Shown: positions 51,772-60,690, counted from the first letter of the stretch. The stretch: DNA of 64,000 nt from Metaruminococcus_A sp050943475 (GCA_050943475.1 JBMNPF010000006.1:62001-126000); one strand, 5' to 3'. Notes: a model not told the origin generated them from the sequence alone. Numbers and translations: made by a program.

Positions 51772-52254
51772 TTAGTTCTGGTCAACAATATTGCGGTAAA
51801 CGCCTGGAAACGAGTCCGGAATGGGAACCGCCCCGCAGGTCTTCCGGTAAAATTCCAGGGCGCTGGTTACCCATCCAATGATGGCGTAGCCGTACCCGGC
51901 TTCCCGCATCGCTTCCAATGTGCGGTAGAGAAGTGCTGTGCCTACACCTTTGCCGCGGAACTGCTCCGAAACGCCGGTGGGGCCGAAAAAGGCTTTTGCA
52001 GTGGCGTCGTAACAGGCAAATCCCACCACCTGTTTTTGATACACGGCGATCATACAGGTGGAAGGCTGGGCAGTCAATGTGACGCTGCACTCACTCTCCC
52101 ATGCTTCTCCAAAGGTCTCACGGACAAAATGCAGGATTTTGCTGCGGTCCAACGCCATTGCCCGGTGAATGGTAACCCCCTCCTGCTTTACACGGCGATA
52201 AGTTTCATCCGGATCGGGTAGATCGTAGAGTTTAACCAGCATATCGGCTTCCAT
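51772..52254 (-). CDS. GNAT-family acetyltransferase
   Basis: 160 residues, one GNAT domain. The acetyl-CoA loop is FRGKGVGTALLYRTLEAM near residue 100 (key RGKGVG), preceded by FFGPTGVSEQ. YAIIGWVTSALEFYRKTCGA near residue 128 is the usual C-terminal motif. Substrate unknown. It has its own promoter at 52285-52313 and GGAGG upstream of the ATG. Confidence 0.82.
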   Translation of the reverse strand: MEADMLVKLYDLPDPDETYRRVKQEGVTIHRAMALDRSKILHFVRETFGEAWESECSVTLTAQPSTCMIAVYQKQVVGFACYDATAKAFFGPTGVSEQFRGKGVGTALLYRTLEAMREAGYGYAIIGWVTSALEFYRKTCGAVPIPDSFPGVYRNIVDQN

Positions 52255-52284
52255 TGCTTACACCTCCAACAGTAATTACAGCAC

Positions 52285-52313
52285 AGTATACGGCATTTCA
52301 CACAAAAAAGCAA
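52285..52313 (-). promoter_or_regulatory. Promoter of the GNAT gene
   Basis: Minus strand: TTGCTT, 17 bases, TATACT, 31 bases before the start codon. Confidence 0.6.
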
Positions 52314-52330
52314 GCGGCCATTTTCACGCT

Positions 52331-53173
52331 TTATCTTTCATGGGAAAGCGACCATTCCTTGCGGTCATTTCCATCCTTGAGCAGGGAGAACAGGGCGTCT
52401 GCATCTTTGTCGGCAAGCGCCTGCCGGTATTCGGCAAGGTGCTGGAGAATGGTGTCTATCTCATCCAAAAGTGCTTCCCGGTTATCCAGAAACAGGGAGG
52501 TCCACATGCCCGGATTGCATTTTGCCACCCGGGTCAGGTCCTTGAAGCTGCCTGCGCTGAAGCCGCTTTCCTGCTTCAGCGTTGGGCTTTTAATGTAGGC
52601 GTTGGAGACCACGTGCGCCAGCTGGGAAGTATAGGCGATGACCCGGTCGTGCTCTTCCGGTGTGGCGACAACGGTTTTTCCGAAACCGAGTTCCAGAGCA
52701 AGTGCGGAAAGGATTTCTATGGCGGCCGGATCGGTGTATTTGGTCGGGGTGAGGATAAAGCTGGCGCCGCTGTATAAATCGGCAGTGGCATAATCGATGC
52801 CGGAGAATTCCCGCCCGGCCATGGGGTGAGCGCCAACGTAACGCACGCCGGCGTCCATCATTGCCGGTTCCACGGCGCGTACAACCTTTGCTTTGACGCC
52901 GCAGGCGTCAATAACAATGCTGCCGCGCCGGAACTGCCCGGCATGTTCCAGCAGAAAACGGATGGTATCCTCCGGGTAGAGGGCGACAATGGTGAGATCC
53001 ATTGCCACAAGCTCCGACGGGGCTATCCCGCGTTCAATCATCCCCAGCTTTTCTGCTTTCTGTACCGTTTCCGGCTGGATGTCTATCCCGAATATCCGAT
53101 GCCCGGTTTTGACGGTCAGCGCTTTGCAGAAGGAAGCGCCAATCAGCCCCAAGCCAATGACTGCAATATTCAT
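52331..53173 (-). CDS. tyrA: Prephenate dehydrogenase TyrA
   Basis: 280 residues. It oxidatively decarboxylates prephenate to 4-hydroxyphenylpyruvate with NAD(P)+, towards tyrosine. The N-terminal Rossmann motif is IAVIGLGLIGASFCKAL, and the catalytic His lies in GAHPMAGREFSGI near residue 113. TSQLAHVVSNAYIKS near residue 190 matches the helical dimerisation domain. There is no ACT domain, so classical tyrosine feedback through that domain is missing. The start at 53173 is chosen because GAGG lies upstream and it begins with the Rossmann strand. The gene has its own promoter, covered by a striking inverted repeat. Confidence 0.93.
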   Translation of the reverse strand: MNIAVIGLGLIGASFCKALTVKTGHRIFGIDIQPETVQKAEKLGMIERGIAPSELVAMDLTIVALYPEDTIRFLLEHAGQFRRGSIVIDACGVKAKVVRAVEPAMMDAGVRYVGAHPMAGREFSGIDYATADLYSGASFILTPTKYTDPAAIEILSALALELGFGKTVVATPEEHDRVIAYTSQLAHVVSNAYIKSPTLKQESGFSAGSFKDLTRVAKCNPGMWTSLFLDNREALLDEIDTILQHLAEYRQALADKDADALFSLLKDGNDRKEWSLSHER

Positions 53174-53197
53174 AAAGTTGCCTCGTTTCGGTTTGAT

Positions 53198-53233
53198 GTT
53201 ATGCTTTAGCGATTTCAACCACTAAAGCATAAC
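53198..53233. promoter_or_regulatory. Perfect 12-base inverted repeat over the tyrA promoter (candidate operator)
   Basis: GTTATGCTTTAG and CTAAAGCATAAC are separated by 12 bases. One arm covers the -10 box of the tyrA promoter and the other lies just after the start point, so only one arm would be transcribed. That favours a protein-binding DNA site over an RNA hairpin. Confidence 0.6.
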
Positions 53234-53254
53234 AGATTATAAAACCAATGTCAA
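53226..53254 (-). promoter_or_regulatory. Promoter of tyrA
   Basis: Minus strand: TTGACA, 17 bases, TATGCT. Confidence 0.75.
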
Positions 53255-53630
53255 GGAAACCATTTTAATCCGTTTGGGAATTGTGGTATCATGAATAGGA
53301 AAAACATCCTTTTTAAAGTGCTGCTTCTTTGCAGACTCCTGTGGCGGCTCACCGGTGAATCCATGCGGCCGCCGTTTAAACCATAAGACTGATTGGCACA
53401 TGTTTGCTGTTTTCGGCGTATTTCACAGCAAAAACAGCAGACCGGACGTGGCGGCATTGCTGCTTTTTATATTATGGATTGATTTTACCGGCCTTTGCAA
53501 TACCAACCCTGATGGGATTAAAATGGTGTCGTAAAGGGATGTTACAGCCTTTTTACATACTGACAATAGTTGCAAATGGATTCATTTTTATGGTTTAAAG
53601 TTAGGCAAATCAACAAATCTTTCAGTATAT
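53255..53630. other. Divergent intergenic region between tyrA and ilvB
   Basis: About 375 bases. A plus-strand frame (53404-53598) encodes a 64-residue hydrophobic peptide but lacks a good start, and a 44-codon frame from ATG 53401 overlaps it; either could be a decayed membrane-protein remnant. No T-box motif (AGGGTGGNACCGCG) is seen. Confidence 0.35.
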
Positions 53631-53632
53631 GG

Positions 53633-53661
53633 TTAATTTCTACACAAATTTATGGTATAAT
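53633..53661 (+). promoter_or_regulatory. Promoter of ilvB-cimA-leuCDB
   Basis: TTAATT, 17 bases, TATAAT. The -35 box is weak. The start point is expected near 53668. Confidence 0.6.
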
Positions 53662-53670
53662 GACACTACC

Positions 53671-53720
53671 TTTTATCCCGTAGGGTGCAAAAGGATACCT
53701 ATGGCGGTTGGGCCGCCGGT
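53671..53720 (+). promoter_or_regulatory. Two-hairpin leader upstream of ilvB
   Basis: First hairpin: CCTTTT pairs with AAAAGG, and inside it ATCCC pairs with GGGTG (53671-53694). Second hairpin: TACC and GGCGG pair with CCGCC and GGTA around TTGGG (53695-53722). It ends 10 bases before the AAAGGAAG site of ilvB. No known riboswitch class was recognised. Confidence 0.4.
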
Positions 53721-53739
53721 ACCTGAAAGGAAGATTATA

Positions 53740-55416
53740 ATGGAGTGTTCAGGTTCACAAATCGTTGTAGAGTGTCTGCTGGAACAGGGTGTCGATACAA
53801 TATTCGGCTACCCGGGCGGCGCTGTGCTCAACATATATGACACGCTGTACCAGTACAGCGGCCGGATACGGCACATTATTACGGCACATGAGCAGGGAGC
53901 CGCTCATGCTGCCGACGGATATGCGCGCTCCACAGGAAAAACCGGGGTAGTGCTTGCAACTTCCGGCCCCGGGGCGACCAACCTGGTAACGGGAATTGCC
54001 ACCGCCTATATGGACTCTGTCCCAATGGTTGCCATTACCGGCAACGTCTCCTGCAATCTGCTCGGGCTGGACAGTTTCCAGGAAGTCGACATCACCGGTA
54101 TTACCATGCCGGTCACCAAACACAATTTTATCGTCAAAGACGTCACCAAGCTGGCGGATACCATCCGCAGTGCCTTTCGCATTGCAGGCAGCGGGCGCAA
54201 AGGGCCGGTGCTGATTGACATTCCAAAGGATATTACTGCCGCAGTAACAGAGTTTGAACCCCAAAAGCCCGCGGCGCCGCTGCCGCTCAAAACGACTTTT
54301 TCGGAGCAGGACATTGACCGGGCAGTCGAGCTGATCGGCAAAAGCGAGCGCCCCGTGCTCTATTCCGGCGGCGGTGTTATCTCCGCAAATGCTTCGGATG
54401 AGCTTGCGCGCTTTGCGGAGCTGTGTGACGCGCCGGTTTCCTGTTCGTTGATGGGCCTTGGCGGTTTTGACGGCAGTCACGTCCGCTACACCGGAATGCT
54501 CGGCATGCACGGCACCGTGACCTCCTCCAAGGCGATTACCGCCTGCGACCTTTTCGTCGGCGTCGGCACCCGGTTCAGCGACCGTGTCATCTGCGACATC
54601 CAGTCGTTCGCGCCGCACGCAAAAATGATACATATTGACATTGACCCGGCAGAGGTCGGCAAAAATATTGCGGTGGATCATTCGGTGGTCGGCGACATCA
54701 AAGAGGTTTTGAACGCTCTTTGCGCGCGGTTGCCCAAACAGGATCACACCGAATGGATGAACCGGATTGCAGGCTGGAAAACCGAGCATCCTCTCAGACA
54801 GATTTCCCCCAGCGGCGGCGTTACGCCGGAGCAGGTAATTAAAACCCTGGGCCGGCTGACCAACCACGATGCGATTCTCACCACCGAAGTTGGCCAGCAC
54901 CAGATGTGGGCGGCACAGTTTTACGAATTCCGCCGTCCGCGCCAGTTTTGTTCCAGCGGCGGGCTTGGCACAATGGGGTATGGACTTGGCGCGGCAATTG
55001 GCGCGCAGCTTGCAAACCCGGACAAACGGGTTGTCAACATTGCGGGGGACGGCAGCTTTCATATGAACTGCAACGAACTCGTAACCGCTTATAAATTCAA
55101 GGTTCCCATTGTGGAACTGCTTTTCAACAACAACGTGCTCGGCATGGTGCGCCAGTGGCAGCGGCTGTTTTATGAGGGCCGTTATTCCCAGACCACCCTT
55201 GACCGGGATACCGACTATATGAAGCTTGCAGAGGCGTATCACGTCAAGGGGCTGCAAATTAAAACCCCCAAAGAGGTGGAACCGGTTCTTGCAGAGGCGC
55301 TGGCCTATCCCGGTCCGGTGCTGGTGGAATGCCTTATCGACAAGGATATCAATGCCCTGCCGATGGTTCCCGCGGGCGGTAGTATTACCGAGCAGATTCT
55401 TGAGGTGGAACTTTAA
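53740..55416 (+). CDS. ilvB: Acetolactate synthase (acetohydroxyacid synthase) large subunit
   Basis: 558 residues. It condenses two pyruvates to acetolactate, or pyruvate with 2-oxobutyrate to acetohydroxybutyrate, the entry to valine/leucine and isoleucine. Domains: PYR (1-165, with VDTIFGYPGGAVLNIYD and the catalytic Glu in TAHEQGAAHAADG), central FAD-binding (190-330), and ThDP (350-558, with GDGSFHMNCNELVTAYKFKVPIVELLFNNN). The small regulatory subunit ilvN is not adjacent. ATG 53740 has AAAGGAAG 6 bases upstream; an in-frame ATG at 53701 also has a site (AAAAGGA) and would add 13 residues. First gene of a five-gene operon. Confidence 0.95.
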   Translation: MECSGSQIVVECLLEQGVDTIFGYPGGAVLNIYDTLYQYSGRIRHIITAHEQGAAHAADGYARSTGKTGVVLATSGPGATNLVTGIATAYMDSVPMVAITGNVSCNLLGLDSFQEVDITGITMPVTKHNFIVKDVTKLADTIRSAFRIAGSGRKGPVLIDIPKDITAAVTEFEPQKPAAPLPLKTTFSEQDIDRAVELIGKSERPVLYSGGGVISANASDELARFAELCDAPVSCSLMGLGGFDGSHVRYTGMLGMHGTVTSSKAITACDLFVGVGTRFSDRVICDIQSFAPHAKMIHIDIDPAEVGKNIAVDHSVVGDIKEVLNALCARLPKQDHTEWMNRIAGWKTEHPLRQISPSGGVTPEQVIKTLGRLTNHDAILTTEVGQHQMWAAQFYEFRRPRQFCSSGGLGTMGYGLGAAIGAQLANPDKRVVNIAGDGSFHMNCNELVTAYKFKVPIVELLFNNNVLGMVRQWQRLFYEGRYSQTTLDRDTDYMKLAEAYHVKGLQIKTPKEVEPVLAEALAYPGPVLVECLIDKDINALPMVPAGGSITEQILEVEL

Positions 55417-55430
55417 TCCTGAGGATATGG

Positions 55431-57017
55431 GTGACAGCTATGAAAAAAATTTCAATTTTTGACTCCACCCTGCGTGACGGCGCGCAGGCGGAAAACATCA
55501 CCTTCACCGTTGAGGATAAACTGAACATTGTCAAAAGCCTGGATAAGCTGGGTGTTGATTACATTGAGGCCGGCAATCCTGGCTCCAACCCGAAGGATCT
55601 GGAATTCTTTTCCCGGGTCAAGGGACTTTCCTTAAACCATGCGAAGCTGGTGGCCTTCGGCTCCACCCGCCGCCGCGATATCCAAGTGGAGGAGGATAAA
55701 AACGTGCAGGCCCTCCTGACGGCGGACACCGAAGCCGTCGCTGTTTTCGGCAAAAGCTGGGAACTGCACGTCACCGAAATTATTAAGACGACGCCGGAGG
55801 AAAACCTCCGGATGATTACCGACACCATCTCGTTTTTTGTATCCCGCGGCAAAACGGTTTTCTTTGACGCCGAGCATTTTTTTGACGGCTACAAGGCAAA
55901 TCCGGATTACGCGCTTCAAACCCTGTATGCGGCGGAACGTGCAGGCGCTGCCTGTCTTGTCCTCTGCGATACCAACGGCGGTTGTTTCCCCGATGAGATC
56001 AGCGCCATTGTCGCGGATGTCGTCTCCAAGGTCAAAGCGCCGGTGGGCATCCATTGTCACGACGACATTGGCTGTGCGGTGGCAAATTCCATTGCGGCGG
56101 TCAAAGCGGGGGCGGTGCAGGTGCAGGGCACCTACATCGGCTACGGCGAACGGTGCGGCAACGCCAATCTCTCTGCCATCATCCCGAGCTTACAGTGCAA
56201 GCTGGGCTATGAGTGCCTGCCGGAGGGCAAGATGGAGCGGCTAAGCAAAACGGCGCGCTATATTGCCGACATTTCCAACATGATTCTACCGAACACCATG
56301 CCGTATGTCGGCAAAAGCGCGTTCGCGCACAAGGGCGGTATGCATGTGGACGGGGTAACCAAAAACCCGCGTTCCTTTGAACACATCCCGCCAGAGACGG
56401 TGGGCAACCGGCGCAATGTCTTGTTGAGCGAAGTGTCCGGCAAGGCGGCATTGCTCTCCAAGCTGGAACTCATTGGCAGCGAGGTTTCCAAGGATTCGCC
56501 GGAAGCGAGTTCGCTGGTGGAAATGGTCAAGACGCTGGAGTATGGCGGCTACCAGTTTGAGTCGGCCACCGCGAGCCTTGAACTGCTCGCTTTAAAGCAC
56601 CTGCATAAATTTAAGCCGTTTTTTGAGGTGACCGACTTCAAGGTTATCGGCGAACGCAGCGAAGAAGGCACCCACAACCGCGATTATGCCATGATTAAAA
56701 TCAAGGTGGGCGAACGGTGTGAAATCACTGCCGACGAAGGCGACGGCCCGGTTCACGCGCTGGATATTGCACTGCGCAAGGCGGTTGGGAAATTCTACCC
56801 CGCCATTGAGGGGATCCGCCTCATCGACTACAAGGTGCGTGTGATTGAGCCGAAGGACGCCACTGCCGCGCAGGTCCGTGTCTTTATTGAAACCACCGAC
56901 GGCGAGAATACCTGGACAACGGTTTCGGTCTCGTCCGACGTGATCAATGCGAGCTTGAACGCCGTTGTGGATTCGGTGGAGTACAAATTACTTATGGATT
57001 CGAAAAAATTAGTATAA
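55431..57017 (+). CDS. cimA: (R)-citramalate synthase CimA
   Basis: It condenses acetyl-CoA and pyruvate to (R)-citramalate, starting a threonine-independent route to 2-oxobutyrate. The 528-residue length and ISIFDSTLRDGAQAENITFTVEDKL at the N-terminus (HMGL-like TIM barrel, key TLRDG) match CimA better than 2-isopropylmalate synthase. The metal-binding HCHDD near residue 207 and GYGERCGNANL near 240 are also CimA-like, and a LeuA-type regulatory domain follows from about 400. The start is GTG 55431 with GAGG 6 bases upstream, or ATG 55440. It lies between ilvB and leuCDB, whose products process citramalate, which supports the call. Confidence 0.88.
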   Translation: MTAMKKISIFDSTLRDGAQAENITFTVEDKLNIVKSLDKLGVDYIEAGNPGSNPKDLEFFSRVKGLSLNHAKLVAFGSTRRRDIQVEEDKNVQALLTADTEAVAVFGKSWELHVTEIIKTTPEENLRMITDTISFFVSRGKTVFFDAEHFFDGYKANPDYALQTLYAAERAGAACLVLCDTNGGCFPDEISAIVADVVSKVKAPVGIHCHDDIGCAVANSIAAVKAGAVQVQGTYIGYGERCGNANLSAIIPSLQCKLGYECLPEGKMERLSKTARYIADISNMILPNTMPYVGKSAFAHKGGMHVDGVTKNPRSFEHIPPETVGNRRNVLLSEVSGKAALLSKLELIGSEVSKDSPEASSLVEMVKTLEYGGYQFESATASLELLALKHLHKFKPFFEVTDFKVIGERSEEGTHNRDYAMIKIKVGERCEITADEGDGPVHALDIALRKAVGKFYPAIEGIRLIDYKVRVIEPKDATAAQVRVFIETTDGENTWTTVSVSSDVINASLNAVVDSVEYKLLMDSKKLV

Positions 57018-57034
57018 AAGGAGTGCAACAAACA

Positions 57035-58297
57035 ATGGGGATGACAATGAGTCAGAAAATTCTGGCCGCCCACGCAGGGCTTGACAAGGTCGAAGCCGGG
57101 CAGCTTATCAACGCAAAGCTGGATATGGTGCTCGGCAACGACATTACCGCGCCGGTCGCCATCAACGAATTTGAGAAGGCGGGCTTTGACCGCGTGTTTG
57201 ACCAGAACAAAATTTCGCTGGTCATGGATCACTTTGTCCCGAACAAAGACATCAAGGCGGCGACCCAGTGTAAGCAGTGCCGCGACTTCGCGGGCCGCAT
57301 GGGTGTTGTCAACTACTTTGACGTCGGCGATATGGGAATTGAACACGCGCTGCTCCCGGAAAAGGGATTGGTCTGCGCGGGCGAGCTCATCATCGGCGCG
57401 GATTCTCACACCTGCACCTACGGCGCGCTCGGCGCCTTTTCGACCGGCGTCGGCTCTACCGATATGGCGGCGGGTATGGCGACGGGGGAAGCCTGGTTCA
57501 AGGTTCCTTCCGCTATCCGCTTCAATCTCAAGGGCAAGCTGAACAAATGGGTCAGCGGTAAGGACGTTATTCTGCATATCATCGGCATGATCGGGGTGGA
57601 CGGCGCTCTTTACCAGTCGATGGAATTCGGTGGCGAGGGTTTGAAAAACCTCACCATGGACGACCGCCTCTGCATGGCCAACATGGCTATTGAAGCGGGC
57701 GCGAAAAACGGCATCTTTGAGGTGGACGACGTCACCATCGCTTACATGAAGGAGCGCGTTGACCGTCCCTACAAAATCTATACCGCCGACCCGGATGCGG
57801 AATACACCCGTGTCATCGACCTCGACCTGTCCCAGATCAAATCCACCGTTTCCTTCCCGCACCTGCCGGAGAACGCCAAACCCATCGACGAGGTGGGCGA
57901 CGTGAAGATCGACCAGGTGGTCATTGGTTCCTGCACCAACGGGCGGATGTCGGATATGGAGACCGCGGCGGAAATCCTCAAGGGCAAAAAGCTTGCCAAA
58001 CACGTGCGCTGCATCATCATCCCGGCCACCCAGAAGATTTGGCTGGAATGCGTGAAACGCGGTTATATGGATATTTTTGTAGAAGCCGGCTGCGCCGTCT
58101 CTACCCCGACCTGCGGCCCCTGCCTCGGCGGGTACATGGGCATTCTTGCGGCGGGTGAGCGCGCCGTTGCCACCACCAACCGCAACTTTGTCGGTCGCAT
58201 GGGCCACACCGAAAGCGAGGTTTACCTTGCAAGCCCGGCCATTGCCGCCGCTTCCGCCATCGCAGGCAAAATTGCCGACGTCAAAGATGTTTTATAA
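57035..58297 (+). CDS. leuC: 3-isopropylmalate / citramalate dehydratase large subunit LeuC
   Basis: 420 residues of the aconitase superfamily, short (archaeal/clostridial HACN-type) form. The [4Fe-4S] ligands are visible in GSCTNGRMSDM near residue 300 and TCGPCLGGYMG near 360. GADSHTCTYGALGAFSTGVGSTD is the active-site segment. It isomerises isopropylmalate and also converts citramalate to 3-methylmalate. ATG 57035 follows AGGAG by 11 bases. It needs LeuD, encoded 17 bases downstream. Confidence 0.95.
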   Translation: MGMTMSQKILAAHAGLDKVEAGQLINAKLDMVLGNDITAPVAINEFEKAGFDRVFDQNKISLVMDHFVPNKDIKAATQCKQCRDFAGRMGVVNYFDVGDMGIEHALLPEKGLVCAGELIIGADSHTCTYGALGAFSTGVGSTDMAAGMATGEAWFKVPSAIRFNLKGKLNKWVSGKDVILHIIGMIGVDGALYQSMEFGGEGLKNLTMDDRLCMANMAIEAGAKNGIFEVDDVTIAYMKERVDRPYKIYTADPDAEYTRVIDLDLSQIKSTVSFPHLPENAKPIDEVGDVKIDQVVIGSCTNGRMSDMETAAEILKGKKLAKHVRCIIIPATQKIWLECVKRGYMDIFVEAGCAVSTPTCGPCLGGYMGILAAGERAVATTNRNFVGRMGHTESEVYLASPAIAAASAIAGKIADVKDVL

Positions 58298-58314
58298 GAA
58301 AGGGAGGATTACCA

Positions 58315-58797
58315 ATGAAAGCACATGGAACCGTTCATAAATACGGCGACAATATTGATACCGACGTCATTATCCCGGCGCGGTATCTCAACACCTCCGA
58401 CCACAAGGAACTAGCCTCCCATTGTATGGAGGATATTGACAAAAACTTTATTCATAACGTCAAGCAGGGCGACATCATGGTTGGCCGGGCGAATTTCGGC
58501 TGCGGCTCCTCCCGTGAGCATGCCCCCATCGCTATTAAGGAGAGCGGCATTTCCTGCGTGATCGCCGCGACCTTTGCGCGCATTTTCTACCGCAACGCCA
58601 TCAACATTGGTTTGGCAATCCTCGAGTGCCCCGAAGCGGCGGAAAAAATTCAGAACGGTGATGAAGTGGAGGTTGACTTTGACACCGGCGTCATCACCAA
58701 CGTCACCCGGAACGAGCAGTACCAGGCGCACCCGTTCCCGGAGTTTATCAAGAACATCATCAACAAAAACGGCCTGCTGAATTCACTGAAACAGTAA
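58315..58797 (+). CDS. leuD: 3-isopropylmalate / citramalate dehydratase small subunit LeuD
   Basis: 160 residues, full length for the short LeuD type. YGDNIDTDVIIPARYL and FGCGSSREHAPIAIKESG contain the swivelling-domain residues that complete the active site with LeuC. AGGGAGG lies upstream. Fourth gene of the operon. Confidence 0.95.
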   Translation: MKAHGTVHKYGDNIDTDVIIPARYLNTSDHKELASHCMEDIDKNFIHNVKQGDIMVGRANFGCGSSREHAPIAIKESGISCVIAATFARIFYRNAINIGLAILECPEAAEKIQNGDEVEVDFDTGVITNVTRNEQYQAHPFPEFIKNIINKNGLLNSLKQ

Positions 58798-58809
58798 GGG
58801 GGCACCTTT

Positions 58810-59880
58810 ATGGAAAAGAACATCACCGTTATCCGCGGCGACGGCATCGGCCCGGAAATCATCGGCGAAGCCCTCAAGGTGCTGGACGCCGTCTGTGAAA
58901 AACACGGCCATACCTTTCATTATACCGATATTTTGATGGGCGGCGTTTCGATTGACGCTACCGGCGTTCCTCTCACCGACGAGGCGCTGGAAACCGCCCG
59001 CAAGGCCGACGCAGTGCTGCTCGGCTCGGTCGGCGGCCCGAAATGGGATACGCTGCCCGGTCATCTCCGCCCGGAGGCGGGGCTGCTCGGCATCCGCAAA
59101 GGGCTGGGACTATTCGCGAACCTCCGCCCGGCGGTGCTTTACAATGAGCTGCGCTCGGCCTGCCCGCTGCGCGATGAAATCATTGGAGACGGCTTTGATT
59201 TTGTTGTCATGCGCGAACTGACCGGCGGCCTTTACTTCGGCGAGCGGGAGCAGGGGGAAAAGGACGGCGTGCGGTTTGCAAAGGATACCCTTATCTACAC
59301 CGAAGAGGAAATCCGCCGCATTGCCATCAAGGCTTTTGAGATTGCCCGGAAGCGCCGGAAACGTGTTACCAGCGTTGATAAGGCCAATGTGCTGGATTCC
59401 TCCCGGCTCTGGCGCGCAGTCGTCCACGAGGTCGCCAAAGACTACCCGGATGTGGAGTGCGTGGATATGCTGGTCGACAACGCTGCCATGCAGCTGGTCA
59501 AGGATCCAAAGCAGTTTGACGTGCTGCTGACCGAAAACATGTTTGGCGACATCCTCTCGGATGAGGCGAGCATGGTGACCGGTTCGATTGGAATGCTCGC
59601 TTCCGCCAGCCTCAATGAGACCAAGTTCGGCCTCTACGAGCCGAGCGGCGGCTCCGCGCCGGATATTGCAGGACAGAACAAAGCCAACCCGATTGCGACC
59701 GTCCTTTCCGCCGCGATGATGCTGCGTTTCTCTTTCGACATGGACAAAGAGGCGGACGAGATTGAAACTGCGGTCAAAACAGTGCTGCAGGCGGGGCATC
59801 GCACCGGCGACATTATGAGTGACGGCTGCCATCTTGTCTCCTGCACCGAAATGGGCGATTTGATTGTGGCCGCGCTGTAA
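58810..59880 (+). CDS. leuB: 3-isopropylmalate / 3-methylmalate dehydrogenase LeuB
   Basis: 356 residues. It oxidatively decarboxylates 3-isopropylmalate (leucine) or 3-methylmalate to 2-oxobutyrate (isoleucine route), with NAD+. VIRGDGIGPEI starts the Rossmann-like fold, the substrate loop is GLGLFANLRPA, and metal ligands lie in NMFGDILSDEASMVTGSIGMLASASL. The TGA-free overlap spacing to leuD is 12 bases. A strong terminator follows. Confidence 0.95.
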   Translation: MEKNITVIRGDGIGPEIIGEALKVLDAVCEKHGHTFHYTDILMGGVSIDATGVPLTDEALETARKADAVLLGSVGGPKWDTLPGHLRPEAGLLGIRKGLGLFANLRPAVLYNELRSACPLRDEIIGDGFDFVVMRELTGGLYFGEREQGEKDGVRFAKDTLIYTEEEIRRIAIKAFEIARKRRKRVTSVDKANVLDSSRLWRAVVHEVAKDYPDVECVDMLVDNAAMQLVKDPKQFDVLLTENMFGDILSDEASMVTGSIGMLASASLNETKFGLYEPSGGSAPDIAGQNKANPIATVLSAAMMLRFSFDMDKEADEIETAVKTVLQAGHRTGDIMSDGCHLVSCTEMGDLIVAAL

Positions 59881-59906
59881 TGAGGCGCAAGCGCATTTGA
59901 AACAGT

Positions 59907-59940
59907 AAAATCCCGTGGGGTAACTCCCCACGGGATTTTT
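59907..59940. terminator. Rho-independent terminator of ilvB-cimA-leuCDB
   Basis: AAAATCCCGTGGGG and CCCCACGGGATTTT pair perfectly around TAACT. It may also stop the convergent ybaK transcript. Confidence 0.92.
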
Positions 59941-60009
59941 GTGATTTTATAACAACCGGTTTGTCCGCTTGGGCGAGCGAACCATAAACCAAATGTACTT
60001 GTCAGCCGA

Positions 60010-60495
60010 TTAATCCTGCTTCAAGGTCAACGGCGCATAACTGGCACGGATAAAGGAGGCAAGATCGTTGGGGTTTAGTTCAACCTGGGTTCCAATTTTT
60101 CCGCCGCTTACATAAATGGTTTCAAATTGCTGCGCCGTTTCATCGAGAACGGTGGGGTATTGCTTTTTCATCCCAATGGGGGAGCAGCCCCCACGAATGT
60201 ATCCGGTCACGGCATTGATTTCGCTGACGTGGATCATCGCTACCGATTTCTCCCCAGCTGCTTTTGCCGCCTTTTTCAAATCCAGTTCTTCGGCGACGGG
60301 GACTTCAAATACGTGGTACCGTCCGGACGCCCCCTTGGTCACTAAGGTTTTAAAGACGCGCGCCGGGTCTTCGCCAAGTTTCTGCGCGGTGGAGACGCCG
60401 TCAATCAATCCATCCTGATGGGGGTAAGAATGCGCTTGATACGGGATTTTCGCCTTGTCTAAAATCCGCATGACGTTGGTTTTCAGTTCTGCCAT
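60010..60495 (-). CDS. ybaK: YbaK-type Cys-tRNA(Pro) deacylase
   Basis: 161 residues of the YbaK/ProX editing family. It removes cysteine wrongly loaded onto tRNA-Pro. Conserved elements: KTNVMRILDKAKIPYQAHSY at the start, VFKTLVTKG near residue 49, GYIRGGCSPIGMKK near 98, including the GxxSP loop, and FIxxxGxRGxQVEL-like IYVSGGKIGTQVELNP near 128. The family call is firm. The ATG lies in a weak AGGTG context. It is convergent with leuB. Confidence 0.92.
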   Translation of the reverse strand: MAELKTNVMRILDKAKIPYQAHSYPHQDGLIDGVSTAQKLGEDPARVFKTLVTKGASGRYHVFEVPVAEELDLKKAAKAAGEKSVAMIHVSEINAVTGYIRGGCSPIGMKKQYPTVLDETAQQFETIYVSGGKIGTQVELNPNDLASFIRASYAPLTLKQD

Positions 60496-60690
60496 GATTT
60501 GATAACACCTGCTTTGCTGTGAATGGTCTTATTATAACATTTTTTACGGGAATCGTACAGAGAAAAGGACACATTGGCTTTTTGAAAGATGCGTTAAAGA
60601 CGAAGAATTTACCTGCTTCTCCAAGCGGACAACCATCCTCGTTGCGTAAAAGCATCTCCTTAAAAAGGACAAAGTTTTTGCAAAAAACGC

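Noticed and set aside
53255..53740. T-box leader for the branched-chain operon
   Set aside because: The conserved AGGGTGGNACCGCG motif is absent and the leader after the best promoter is only about 70 bases.
53755..55257. 500-codon minus-strand frame inside ilvB
   Set aside because: Antisense shadow of ilvB, which has intact catalytic motifs.
56828..58207. 459-codon minus-strand frame across cimA and leuC
   Set aside because: Antisense shadow. It crosses a gene junction and has a His/Asp-rich product without a known domain.
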